Shown here piece after piece: positions 49,306 to 58,900 of a stretch of 64,000 nucleotides of DNA. A program made the translations under genes and the position numbers. This stretch comes from Gemmatimonadaceae bacterium. GTDB lineage: Bacteria; Gemmatimonadota; Gemmatimonadetes; Gemmatimonadales; Gemmatimonadaceae. The stretch covers positions 37,868-101,867 of the forward strand of contig DATLUQ010000019.1 in the NCBI GenBank assembly GCA_035533015.1, written 5' to 3'. Position 1 is the stretch's first letter, and every line of letters begins with the position of its first letter. The notes beneath the pieces were generated by a model, which was not told the DNA's origin, did no database searches, and saw nothing but the letters and a program-made list of their open reading frames with translations.

Positions 49306-50678
49306 TCGCCATGCCTCGTTCCTCCCTGCGCGCCACACTGGCGCGCCTCGTGACTGCCGCGGCCCTGTTCGCGACGGCCAGAGCCGCGGGCGCCCAGCAG
49401 GCGGCACCGCAACCACTCTCGCTCGCCGACGCGATCCAGATGGCTGCCAAGCAGAGTGCGCTCGTCGAAACCGCTGCGCTGCGCACGACCGAGGCCGAGG
49501 CCCGCGTCTCGCAGAGCCGCTCGGCCTTTCTGCCCAACGTCTCGGCGTCGGCCACCGAGGCCAAGAACACCCTGAACTCGGCCACCTTCGGCTTCAACTT
49601 CCCGGCGCAGCCAGGCCAGCCGCCGCTGCTCAATCCGTTGGGCCAAGTGATCGGGCCGGTTACGACGCTGGACCTGCGCGGGCACATCTCGCAGACGGTC
49701 TTCGATCCCGCGGCCTATGAACGCCTGCAGGCGTCGAAGGCGAGTGCCGCCGCGGTGAGCGTGGGGGAGAGCGCAGCGGCCGAGCAGGCGGCCGTTCAGG
49801 CGGCGGTGGCGTACCTGCAGGCGCTGCGCGCCGACGCGCAGCTCACGGCCCGGCTCGCCGACTCGTCGCTGGCCGCGGATCTCCTCGGCATCGCCCGCGA
49901 CCAACTCTCGGCCGGCGTGGGCGTGGCGCTCGACGTCACGCGCGCCGCGTCGCAGTTGGCGGGCGTCAGGGCACAACTCATCGGGGCCCGGAACGCGCAG
50001 GCCCAATCGCGGCTCGATCTCGCGCGGGCGCTCAATCTGCCGCTCGATACGCCGCTCGAACTCACCGATTCGCTGGACGCGCTGACCACGGTGCCCGACG
50101 CGGCCGATGCCGACGCCGCGGTACAGCGGGCGCTGCAGGCCCGTCCCGACGTGCGCGCGCTGGAGCAGCAGGTGCGCGCGGCACAGGTGCAGATGAACGC
50201 GACCCGCGCCGAGCGGTTGCCCACGATCAACGCCTTCGGCGACGACGGCGCCATCGGCCTCCGGCTCAACAAGCTGCTCGTGACCTACACCTGGGGCATC
50301 CAGCTCTCGGTGCCCGTCTTCGACGGCAACCGTCGCCGGGGCCGGGTGGACGAACAGGACGCCGCGATGCGCGAACTGCAGGTGCGCATGCGCGACCTGC
50401 GGCAGCAGGTGGCGGTGGAAGTGCGTAGCGCCGCACTCGACGTCGCCTCGGCGCGTCAGGCGGTGGATGCCGCGGGCGAGCACGAACAGCTTGCCGAGCA
50501 GGAAGTCTCGCAGGCGCGCGACCGGTTCCGCGCCGGCGTGGCCGGCAACGCCGACGTCATCACGGCGTCCCTGTCGCTCAACGCGGCGCGCACGCAACTC
50601 ATCGATGCCCAGACCGCATTCCAGTCGGCCCGCGTGGCGTTGGCATACGCCGAAGGCCGCACGACCTCCATTCAATAG
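49302..50678 (+). CDS. TolC family outer membrane efflux channel
   Basis: A 458-residue exported protein of the outer membrane factor family. Signal peptide (about 1-31, ending A-G-A-Q-Q), then the TolC duplication of helical hairpins and strands: L-S-L-A-D-A-I-Q-M-A-A near the start, A-V-A-Y-L-Q-A-L-R-A, and a second half with R-P-D-V-R-A-L-E-Q-Q-V-R-A-A and V-P-V-F-D-G-N-R-R-R-G-R. It forms the outer-membrane exit duct for EmrAB. The ATG at 49302 overlaps the tetR stop; the frame is open further upstream only as part of tetR. Confidence 0.94.
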   Translation: MIAMPRSSLRATLARLVTAAALFATARAAGAQQAAPQPLSLADAIQMAAKQSALVETAALRTTEAEARVSQSRSAFLPNVSASATEAKNTLNSATFGFNFPAQPGQPPLLNPLGQVIGPVTTLDLRGHISQTVFDPAAYERLQASKASAAAVSVGESAAAEQAAVQAAVAYLQALRADAQLTARLADSSLAADLLGIARDQLSAGVGVALDVTRAASQLAGVRAQLIGARNAQAQSRLDLARALNLPLDTPLELTDSLDALTTVPDAADADAAVQRALQARPDVRALEQQVRAAQVQMNATRAERLPTINAFGDDGAIGLRLNKLLVTYTWGIQLSVPVFDGNRRRGRVDEQDAAMRELQVRMRDLRQQVAVEVRSAALDVASARQAVDAAGEHEQLAEQEVSQARDRFRAGVAGNADVITASLSLNAARTQLIDAQTAFQSARVALAYAEGRTTSIQ

Positions 50679-50731
50679 CCGCGTTCCGTTTGCTCAACCG
50701 ATCACGACCCATCTCTCCGTAACGACGACCC

Positions 50732-51823
50732 ATGGCGACTCCAACGACCTCTGCAGACCGCGACGCGGCGCCGGCTCCCAACGGTAACCGGCGGCGGCTG
50801 GTACTTCCCATTCTCATCATCCTCGTGGTGCTCGGGCTCGGCTGGGCCTTCGAACAGTGGCGCTACAGCCGCAGTCACGAGTCCACCGACGATGCACAAC
50901 TCGACGGTGACATGACGCCCGTGCTCGCCAAGGTCGGCGGCTACGTGCAACGCATCACGATCGACGAGAACGAGCACGTGGCGGGCGATTCGCTGCTCGT
51001 GCTCATCGATCCCGCCGAGTACCAGGCGCGCCTGGCGCAAGCGGAGGGCGAACTGGCCGCGGCGCGCGCCGCGGTGTCGGGCCCGCTGGGCGAGGGGCAG
51101 GCACAGGCCATGGTACAGGCCGCGTCGAGCCAGCGCGCCTCGCTGGAGGCACAGATCAGCGCCGCCAAGGCCAACCTCATCAAAGCGAACGCCGACCTCG
51201 CACGCGCCAAGGAGCTTGTGGCCAAACAGATCGTGTCCCGGCAACAGCTCGACGCCGCACAGGCGGCCGCCGACGCGGCCGCGGCCGCGCTGCAGGCACT
51301 CCAACGCCAGCAGAGTGCGGCCGGATCGAATATCACGGCGGCCCGGGCCGGCGTACGCCTGGCGCAGGCACGTCTCGCCGCGGCGCAGGCAACGGTGGAG
51401 AACGCGAAGTTGCAGCTCTCGTACACCCGCATTACCGCCCCGATGGCGGGCATGGTGTCGCGCAAGCAGGTGGAGATCGGGCAGCTCGTGCAGCCCGGTC
51501 AGCCGTTGCTCACGATCGTTGCCGACACCGGCGTATGGGTGACGGCGAATTATAAGGAAACGCAACTCTCGGACATCCGCGTGGGCCAGCCGGTGGACAT
51601 CGAGATCGATGCCTACCCCGGGTGCGCGGCCAAGGGCAAAGTGGAGAGCCTGTCGGCCGCGACGGGAGCCATGTTCGCGCTGCTCCCGCCCGATAATGCC
51701 ACCGGCAACTTCACCAAGGTCGTGCAGCGCGTGCCGGTGCGCATCGCCGTCACAAAGGGATGCGGCGCCAGCCAGCCGCTCCGGCCGGGCTTGTCCGTAA
51801 ACGCGCACATCGCCACCAAGTAG
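50732..51823 (+). CDS. HlyD/EmrA family membrane fusion protein
   Basis: A 363-residue periplasmic adaptor with one N-terminal membrane helix (about 22-40: L-V-L-P-I-L-I-I-L-V-V-L-G-L). The biotin-lipoyl halves are at D-M-T-P-V-L-A-K-V-G-G-Y-V and L-S-Y-T-R-I-T-A-P-M-A-G-M-V-S, with a long Ala-rich coiled hairpin between them. It links the inner-membrane pump (next gene, 15 bases away) to the TolC channel. The end (P-G-L-S-V-N-A-H-I-A) is the usual beta domain. Confidence 0.94.
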   Translation: MATPTTSADRDAAPAPNGNRRRLVLPILIILVVLGLGWAFEQWRYSRSHESTDDAQLDGDMTPVLAKVGGYVQRITIDENEHVAGDSLLVLIDPAEYQARLAQAEGELAAARAAVSGPLGEGQAQAMVQAASSQRASLEAQISAAKANLIKANADLARAKELVAKQIVSRQQLDAAQAAADAAAAALQALQRQQSAAGSNITAARAGVRLAQARLAAAQATVENAKLQLSYTRITAPMAGMVSRKQVEIGQLVQPGQPLLTIVADTGVWVTANYKETQLSDIRVGQPVDIEIDAYPGCAAKGKVESLSAATGAMFALLPPDNATGNFTKVVQRVPVRIAVTKGCGASQPLRPGLSVNAHIATK

Positions 51824-51838
51824 TCGGGGCTCCCTTCC

Positions 51839-53485
51839 ATGACGGACACGACGACCGCTGAGGTCGACGCGGGCGTGCATCGTACCCCCGGCGCGCGCGA
51901 CACGGCTCGCTTCGTGCCGCCGCCGGCGCGTGCCGGCGAGCACGAGGACCCGTACAAATACAAGTACATCATCGCCATCGCGGTGACACTGGCTGCCATG
52001 CTGGAGCTGATCGATACGTCGATCGTCAACGTCGCCATCCCCCACATGATGGGGAACTTGGGGGCGACGCTCGACGAGATCTCGTGGGTGTCCACCGGCT
52101 ACATCATCGCCAACGTGATCGTCATTCCGATGTCGGGATGGTTATCGGCCTACTTCGGGCGCAAGCGCTATCTCACCGGATCGATCGCGCTGTTCGTCGG
52201 GGCCTCGTTCATGTGCGGGGCCGCCACGTCGCTGGGTGGACTCGTCCTGTGGCGGGTGGTGCAGGGATTGGGCGGGGGCGCGCTCCTGTCCACCGCGCAG
52301 ACCACCCTGTTCGAGTCGTTCCCGCCCGACGAGGTGGGAATCGGCCAGGCGATGTTCGGCGTCGGCGTGATGGTGGGACCGACGATCGGTCCCACCCTCG
52401 GCGGCTACATCGTGGACAACTACAACTGGCCCTGGATCTTCTACATCAACGTTCCGCTGGGTATCCTGGCGGGCTTCATGGTCTACACGTATGTCCACGA
52501 TGCCGCGCATCAGGCACGCGCCAAGAGCATCGATGTGGCCGGCATCCTCTTCCTTGCCACCGGTGTCGGCTCGCTGCAGTGGATGCTCGAGCGTGGCGAG
52601 CGCTACGATTGGTTCGATTCACGCTTCGTGACGGCACTGTGTGTGACCGCCGTGGTGTCGTTCGTGCTGCTGATCTGGCGCGAACTCACCGCCAAGGAAC
52701 CGGTGATCAACTTCCGCGTATTCAGGAGCCGGCAGCTCACTGCCGGTGTGAGCATCGCCGCGTTTCTCGGACTGGCGCTGTTCGGCTCCATCTTCGTGCT
52801 CCCGGTATTTCTTCAGCAGTTGCACGGATTCACGGCCAACCAGACGGGGCTGGTCATTCTTCCTGGCGCCCTCGCGTCGGCGGTCACCATGGCGTGGGTA
52901 GGACGCAACGCGAACAGGCTGGACGCACGTGCGACGGTCACCATCGGCGCGCTGTTCTTCATGCTGTCCATGTGGCAGCTCTCCACGCTCACGCTCGACG
53001 CGGGGCGCGGGGATCTGTTCTGGCCGCTGATTTGGCGCGGTCTCGGGCTGGGGCTGATCTTCGTGCCTCTCACCAACGCCACGATGGCCGAATTGGCCAC
53101 CAGGGACCTGGCCCAGGGCACCGGGATGTTCAACCTCACCCGTCAGCTCGGTGGATCGATGGGCATCGCGATCATGGCCACGCTGCTCACGCGGTTCACG
53201 ACGATCGCCAAGAGCGGCCTGGCGGAGCACGTCACGACCATGGACCCCCGGTCGCTCGGCCGGTTGCGAGCCCTCACCAATGCGATGATCGGCCGCGGCG
53301 CGAGTCCATTGGTCGCGCACCAGCAGGCCCTGGCGATCATGGACCATCAGATCTCGGCGCAGGCCAGCGTGCTGGCGTTCTCCAAGATCTATCTGCTCAG
53401 CGGCGCGCTGCTCCTCTCGTCCCTCCCCCTCCTGTTCTTCTTCCACACCGGCAAGGCGCGCACCACAGTACGCTCCATGCACTAG
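51839..53485 (+). CDS. DHA2 family (EmrB/QacA) 14-helix MFS drug exporter
   Basis: A 548-residue inner-membrane pump. A hydrophilic N-terminus (about 40 residues) precedes 14 helices. Motif D1 is L-I-D-T-S-I-V-N-V-A-I-P and motif A is G-W-L-S-A-Y-F-G-R-K-R-Y; motif C is G-P-T-I-G-P-T-L-G-G. EmrB-type pumps expel uncouplers and other hydrophobic toxins using the proton gradient. It is the last gene of the tetR-tolC-emrA-emrB operon; a weak hairpin follows. Confidence 0.94.
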   Translation: MTDTTTAEVDAGVHRTPGARDTARFVPPPARAGEHEDPYKYKYIIAIAVTLAAMLELIDTSIVNVAIPHMMGNLGATLDEISWVSTGYIIANVIVIPMSGWLSAYFGRKRYLTGSIALFVGASFMCGAATSLGGLVLWRVVQGLGGGALLSTAQTTLFESFPPDEVGIGQAMFGVGVMVGPTIGPTLGGYIVDNYNWPWIFYINVPLGILAGFMVYTYVHDAAHQARAKSIDVAGILFLATGVGSLQWMLERGERYDWFDSRFVTALCVTAVVSFVLLIWRELTAKEPVINFRVFRSRQLTAGVSIAAFLGLALFGSIFVLPVFLQQLHGFTANQTGLVILPGALASAVTMAWVGRNANRLDARATVTIGALFFMLSMWQLSTLTLDAGRGDLFWPLIWRGLGLGLIFVPLTNATMAELATRDLAQGTGMFNLTRQLGGSMGIAIMATLLTRFTTIAKSGLAEHVTTMDPRSLGRLRALTNAMIGRGASPLVAHQQALAIMDHQISAQASVLAFSKIYLLSGALLLSSLPLLFFFHTGKARTTVRSMH

Positions 53486-53503
53486 TGGCTGGGGCGGCGG
53501 TCT

Positions 53504-53522
53504 CGGCAGGCCGCTCCTGCCG
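53504..53522 (+). terminator. weak hairpin after the efflux operon
   Basis: A seven-pair stem (CGGCAGG / CCTGCCG) with loop CCGCT, 18 bases after the exporter stop. No T run follows. Confidence 0.35.
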
Positions 53523-53606
53523 GCCGGAACTGTTCGGGCCCGCGCGTGATTGTGACCTGTGAGCACCCCGAACGGGATTCTTTCACGGAACGCTAACGTC
53601 GAGCCC

Positions 53607-54335
53607 ATGACCCCACGCCATCACTGGATCGTTCGGGTCACCCACTGGGTGAACGCCGTAGCGCTCACGATCATGGTCACCAGCGGCCTGCGCATCTTCA
53701 ACGCCTATCCGGCGTTCGCGCGCAAGGGCGAGTCGTTCTGCTGCTACCCGTTCGAGGGCAAGGCCATCCCCGCGTGGCTGACGTTTGGCGGCTGGCTGGC
53801 CGGTGCCCGCCACTGGCACTTCGCGGCGATGTGGCTGCTCGTCGTCAACGGGCTCGTCTATCTGGGCTTCATCTACCTGCACGGGGAATGGCGCGATCTC
53901 GTACCGCGGCGTCGGCAACTGCGCGACGCGTGGGAGATGCTCAGGTTCTACCTATTCGTGCGGCCGGACCATCCGCGCCAGGGCAAGCACAATGCGCTCC
54001 AGCGTGGAACGTATTTCGCGCTTCCGGTGTTCGGGGCACTCGCCGTGGTGTCGGGCATCGCCATCTGGAAGCCCGTGGAGCTGGCCTGGCTCACGAACCT
54101 GTTGGGTGGCTACGTGTGGGCCCGCTACTGGCACTTTCTCGCCATGCTGGCGATCGTCGTGCTATCGTTCGCCCACATCTTCATGGTGTTCGCGGTGGAT
54201 CCCTATTCGTTGCGCGGGATGATCACCGGCAACTACGACGAGGCGCGGTCGCCGGAAGCCCGGAACGCGAGGCCACTGTGGTGGAGGCGCCCAGCGCCGG
54301 GACGCGCTGCGTCCGCCAGGCCGGAGGGGCCATGA
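53607..54335 (+). CDS. cytochrome b561/hydrogenase-type membrane subunit
   Basis: A 242-residue membrane protein with four main helices, resembling the cytochrome b subunits of Ni-Fe hydrogenase and formate dehydrogenase. His residues at the membrane ends (R-V-T-H-W-V-N-A, G-A-R-H-W-H-F-A-A-M-W, L-A-M-L-A-I-V-V-L-S-F-A-H-I-F-M) can ligate two hemes b. It is coupled to a Tat-exported molybdoenzyme (ATGA overlap), so it likely takes electrons between the quinone pool and that enzyme. Start ATG 53607 gives the usual family N-terminus; GTG 53559 is also in frame. A TAACGT lies only 7 bases upstream. Confidence 0.85.
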   Translation: MTPRHHWIVRVTHWVNAVALTIMVTSGLRIFNAYPAFARKGESFCCYPFEGKAIPAWLTFGGWLAGARHWHFAAMWLLVVNGLVYLGFIYLHGEWRDLVPRRRQLRDAWEMLRFYLFVRPDHPRQGKHNALQRGTYFALPVFGALAVVSGIAIWKPVELAWLTNLLGGYVWARYWHFLAMLAIVVLSFAHIFMVFAVDPYSLRGMITGNYDEARSPEARNARPLWWRRPAPGRAASARPEGP

Positions 54336-55045
54336 GCATGGACCGTCGTCGGTTTCTCGCGCTCTCGGGTGCGTCGCTCACGGCGGCCTTTCTGGCCGCC
54401 TGCGACTCGCAAGGACCTGACCGTGCTCAGCCCCTGCTCGCGTTCGCGGAACGAAAGAACGAGGGCGCGGAGCGATTCCTGTTCCGCCACACGTCCATGG
54501 ACCACGCGCCGCGCGGCGCGGCGACCGCGGGCGTTGCCTTCCCACAGTACTTCGTCTCTGACACCGTGCCGGTGTGGAACACCGCCGCCCGTGGTCCGTG
54601 GACCCTCCAGGTCACGGGGCTCGTCGATCACCCGTTCACGCTCACCCTCGAAGACCTTCTCCGTATGCCGAGTATCACGCAGCGCGTGAACCATTATTGC
54701 GTGGAAGGCTGGACGGCGGTGGCCGACTGGACCGGGACGCGGGTCTCCGATCTGGCCAGGCTCGCGGGCGTGCACCCCGCGGCGCAGTACGTGGACTTCG
54801 CGTCGTTCGACGACGGCTACCACGAGAGCTGGGATCTGGCCAGCGCCATGCACCCCCAGACGCTCATCGCATACGGCATGGACGGCAAGCTGCTCGCACC
54901 CGGCCACGGCGCGCCGGCGCGCGTCCATTCGCCGATCAAGCTCGGCTACAAGAACACCAAGTACTTGGTGCGCGTCCAATTCATGGCCCAGCGCAACGGC
55001 GGCTACTGGAGCGACCAGGGCTACGAGTGGTACGGCGGTACTTAA
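54332..55045 (+). CDS. Tat-exported molybdopterin oxidoreductase (sulfite-oxidase fold), lipidated
   Basis: A 237-residue molybdenum-cofactor enzyme of the sulfite oxidase/MsrP fold. The twin-arginine signal M-S-M-D-R-R-R-F-L-A-L-S-G-A-S is followed by a lipobox L-A-A-C (Cys at about residue 24), so it should be a Tat-exported, lipid-anchored protein. The conserved molybdenum-ligand Cys is in N-H-Y-C-V-E-G-W-T. The catalytic substrate is unknown (sulfite, methionine sulfoxide or other). It overlaps the cytochrome b gene by ATGA, with GGAGG at 54322-54326, so it is a two-gene module like MsrPQ but with a different membrane partner. Confidence 0.88.
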   Translation: MSMDRRRFLALSGASLTAAFLAACDSQGPDRAQPLLAFAERKNEGAERFLFRHTSMDHAPRGAATAGVAFPQYFVSDTVPVWNTAARGPWTLQVTGLVDHPFTLTLEDLLRMPSITQRVNHYCVEGWTAVADWTGTRVSDLARLAGVHPAAQYVDFASFDDGYHESWDLASAMHPQTLIAYGMDGKLLAPGHGAPARVHSPIKLGYKNTKYLVRVQFMAQRNGGYWSDQGYEWYGGT

Positions 55046-55120
55046 CGTCGGCCGGCGGCCTGCGTCTCTCTTGGTGAAGCGCGCGCGATGGGGCGCGATG
55101 CAGGCACCAGGGAGAGGCAT

Positions 55121-55846
55121 ATGAAAGGGAAGATGACGACGCTCGTAGCGTTGGCGCTCGCAGGGAGCGCGGCGGTCGCTGGGGCGCAGCGTGGCGGCAT
55201 GGGTCCAATGCGCGGCCCGGTCATGGGGCGCGGCGGCGCGCCGGGTGGGATGGCGGCCGTGATACAGCGCCAACTGTTTCGCGGCATCACGCTCACCGAC
55301 ACCCAGAAAACGCAGTTGAGGAAACTCGGTGACGGCGGTCGCACGCAGATGCTGGCGCTGGCCAAGTCGGCGCAGGCCGATCGCCAGGCGATGCACACCG
55401 CGCGCGAGAACGGCGATACGGTGGCGCTCAAGGCGGCCCGCCAGAAGCTCGAAGGATGGAGCAACCGGGGTATCGCGCTGCGGGGCCAGGTCCTGCAAAG
55501 CGCGCGCGGCATCCTCACCGCGGACCAGCAGAAGCAGTTCGATGGCAATCGGACGCGCTTGCAGCACCGTGCGGCGGCTGCCCAGCGGTACCTGCGACAG
55601 CAACGGACTTGGTCGCGTCGCGGGGCGATGATGCGCGCCATGGGACCCAATCGCTGGCGGTTCGCGCCATGGGGCGGTCGTGCCGGCGGGCCTGCGTTCC
55701 AGCACGGCGGCCGGTTCGGTCCGGGGCGCGGCGGGTGGTTCGGCCGGGGGCAGGGCTTTGGTCCGCCCAATCGCGGCCGCGGCGGTCCGCCTCCGGGAGG
55801 GCAGCCCCCGGACTCGAGTCACACACCGCCACCGATCGCAGGCTGA
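55121..55846 (+). CDS. exported LTxxQ/Spy-like protein with Gly/Pro-rich tail
   Basis: A 241-residue protein: signal peptide (about 1-23, ending V-A-G-A-Q), a helical part with G-I-T-L-T-D-T-Q-K-T-Q-L (LTxxQ) and I-L-T-A-D-Q-Q-K-Q-F (second repeat), then a long Gly/Pro/Arg-rich tail. LTxxQ proteins (Spy, CpxP) are periplasmic chaperone-like proteins. It shares a general design with the proteins at 20393 and 22752. GGGAGAGG at 55110-55117 marks the start at ATG 55121; ATG 55088 is upstream in frame. Convergent with the peptidase fusion. Confidence 0.72.
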   Translation: MKGKMTTLVALALAGSAAVAGAQRGGMGPMRGPVMGRGGAPGGMAAVIQRQLFRGITLTDTQKTQLRKLGDGGRTQMLALAKSAQADRQAMHTARENGDTVALKAARQKLEGWSNRGIALRGQVLQSARGILTADQQKQFDGNRTRLQHRAAAAQRYLRQQRTWSRRGAMMRAMGPNRWRFAPWGGRAGGPAFQHGGRFGPGRGGWFGRGQGFGPPNRGRGGPPPGGQPPDSSHTPPPIAG

Positions 55847-55903
55847 GGTCTCACCGGTCCGGCAACGTGGGGGGACCCGGGGCCGGCGGGTGGGGATGGG
55901 GCG

Positions 55904-55933
55904 CGTAGGGCTCGCGGAAACGCGAGCCCTACG
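55904..55933. terminator. perfect hairpin between convergent genes
   Basis: A perfect 13-pair stem (CGTAGGGCTCGCG / CGCGAGCCCTACG) with a GAAA tetraloop between the stops at 55846 and 55981. It is a good bidirectional terminator candidate; T-rich flank is modest (TGTCTTGTG). Confidence 0.7.
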
Positions 55934-55980
55934 TGTCTTGTGCCTTCAGCCGTCAGTCGTTCCTGGCGCCGGCCTCTTGC

Positions 55981-58900
55981 CTACCACCCCGGTGCGAGTT
56001 GGACCCCCACCACCCAGTTCTTGCCAGGCCGCTCGAACGGGTGCGCCAGATAGGTCTCGAGCACGAAATAGCCCATCAGATTCACGCGTGCCGTGATACC
56101 AGTGCTGAACACCGGGATATGGTCCACGCAGTTCACGAACGCGCTCTGCGCCACGGCGGCCGCGCTGAAACAACTGGCCGGGATGCCGTTGGCCGAGCGG
56201 GCCAGCCGCCAATCCGGCGGCTGGCTGGACGAGTAGGCGATGCCGCCGTCGAAGAACGGTGCGATCTCGACCGGGAGCAGCGAGGTCGGGAACACCCCGA
56301 ATTGAGGCGAGCCGAACAGCGGAATCCGGAATTCGAGATTGAACACGTCCACACGGCTGCCCAGCAGCCGGTCGAATACGGGGCAGGCATTCGATCCGCC
56401 GTTGGCCACGCATTCATTCGGGCTGAACGATCCCAACCCATAGCCGCGAATCAGCGTTTCCTCGCCAAGGTACAACGGGTAGATCTGCCCGTTGTTGTAG
56501 GCTTCGGCGTCGCGCCCGTAACGGCCGTAGTGCAGGCCGCGCACCGCCAACGTGAACGGCTGCATGAAGAAGTAGCGCCGGTAGTCGCCGAGCAGCCCCT
56601 GGAAGTTCAGCTGGCCAAACGTGGGGGTGTATTCCACGCGCCACCGCTCGCCGGACACGGGTCCGACGTACGCGAAGTTGGAATTGTCCGAGACGAACGC
56701 GATGTCGGCCTGCGTGTAGAATGTGGACGGCAAGCTGGGGACGTTGGAGAGCGCTTCATCCGCCACGGAGCCGCCTACCACGGTGATGCGATCGACCTGC
56801 TCGTCGTATCCCAGGCGCGTGCCCGACACTCCGAGTTCGAGGCGGCGCGTGGTCGAGAACGGGTACTGCGTATTCAGCGAGAGCTGGTCGATGTAGATGC
56901 GCTGCAGGATCTGATAGTAGTTGACCGCGGGCAGCCCCTGGAACGTCGTGTCGGCGAGTCCGGTATAGCCCGTGAGGTAGGGGATGTGCTCGATCCCGAG
57001 GCCCCAGTTCCATCGATGCTTGAGGTCCGTGTAGTACACGGCGCCACCGATGTCCTTCACCGTGCCGTTGGCCTGGAGCACCGTGTAGATCTGGCGGTCG
57101 CTCAGCTGATCGCCCCACAGCGCGGCGATGCCACCGGCCACGCCCGTTCCGAAGTATCCGCCCACCTGAACGCCGATGCTGGGCTGGCTGATCGCATCGA
57201 GCGAGAACGACGAGTGGTACGGATGCACGGTGAACTCGCTCCCCGACACGAGCCCCGTGAACGGGTCGCTCAGGTAGGCCGTGACGGTGTTCGTCCCCGG
57301 CAGATCACCCGGTGGCAGGATACTCGCCACGTTGAGCACCGACGTGGGCTGCACCGGCACGCCGGTGGTGGCCGCCGCGTCGAGTCCGTAGATCGCGTAT
57401 CCCTGGCCCTGGAACACCGTGAACAGCATCCGGCCGGTGGTCGGCGACACGGTGATCGCCGGCGACGTTTCGGTGATGCCGCTGACCCCGGTGGCCACCT
57501 TCGTCACCCGCCGCACCTCGCCCGTGGCGAGGTCCAACCGGTACACGTCGCTGAACCCGTCCTGGTCCGATACGAACAACAACTCCTTTCCGTCGGGCGT
57601 GTACTGCGGATTGATTTCCTTGGCGTTGGGAAATGGCGAATAGACCGTCACCGGCCCGCCGTTCACACTGATCGTGGCCAGCTGAAGCGGCGAGAACCGC
57701 AGGTCCTTGAAGCTGGTGCTCGGCCCGCGGTCGGTCGTGAACGCGATCGTTTGTCCGTCCGGCGAGAACTGCGGCATCTCGTCGGCGTTTCGATCGTTCG
57801 TCAACTGCCGGACCTGACCCGACGCGAGGTCGAGCGTGTAGATGTCGCTGATCCCACCCGCCATCCCCGACAGCGCGAGCAGCTTGCCGCCGGGCGACCA
57901 CGAGATGCCGGTCACCGCGCCCACGCCAGGGACGCCGATGCGGCGTTCGATCTTCCCGGTCGCCACGTCGAGAATCGCTATGTCGTCGCGGCCGTCCTCG
58001 TCCACCATGAACGCGAACTGTTTGCCATCGGGCGACCAGGCGCCGCTGGAATTGACGAAGTTCAGTGCGTCGAAGTGCGGATCGCTGGCCGGCGACGCCA
58101 ACTTCCTGATGATGCGCCCGGTCTTCGCATCGGCCAGGTACAGGTCGATGCTGAATAGACTGCGCGACGAGAAGAACGCGACGTACTGGCCGTCGGGACT
58201 GATCACCGGCGACACGTTCATGTCGGCGAGCTTGCGCCCCGTCTGCAGCACCGGCTGGCCCGCGTCCTGCGGCTTGGTGCGGCCCACGAGTTGGGACGTA
58301 TACAGTGCCTTGTTGGCCGCCGCCCAGTCGGCGCTCAGCGAGTCGGGCGTCTCACCGAGCACCCGTGTGATGGCGTTGTCGAGTCCCAGGCGCAGCGATG
58401 TACGATAGATGTCCACCACCGACCGCTCGCCCCAACGCCCGGCGACGTACGCCCAGAGCGCCTGCCCGTAGCGATAGGGAAAGAACCGCGGATCGGTATT
58501 CAATTGCTTGATCGTCGGAAAGGAATCGCGCTCCACGGCGTCGCGCATCCACATCGCCGTGAGCGGGCTGTTCCGGCCGAGCGAGAAGTACTCCGCCATG
58601 CCCTCGATCAGCCAGCCCGGGAGCGTGCTCATCCGGGCCAGCCCGTTCACGTCCCCATTCTCCGCGATGTCGTACTGGAATACGTGCACGAGTTCGTGGC
58701 CGATCACGTGATCGTTGTCCTTGTAACTGCCCGTGAATGGCAGCACGACGCGGTCGCGCATCCCTTCCGTCACACCGCCCGTGGCTTGGTCGGGTGACTC
58801 CTGGATGACGTTCGTCTGCTCGAAGTCGGCGTGGTCAGCGTACAGCACGATCGACTTGCGCTCGAATTGGTGCGAGAAGGTCTCCGAATGCCGCGTGTAC

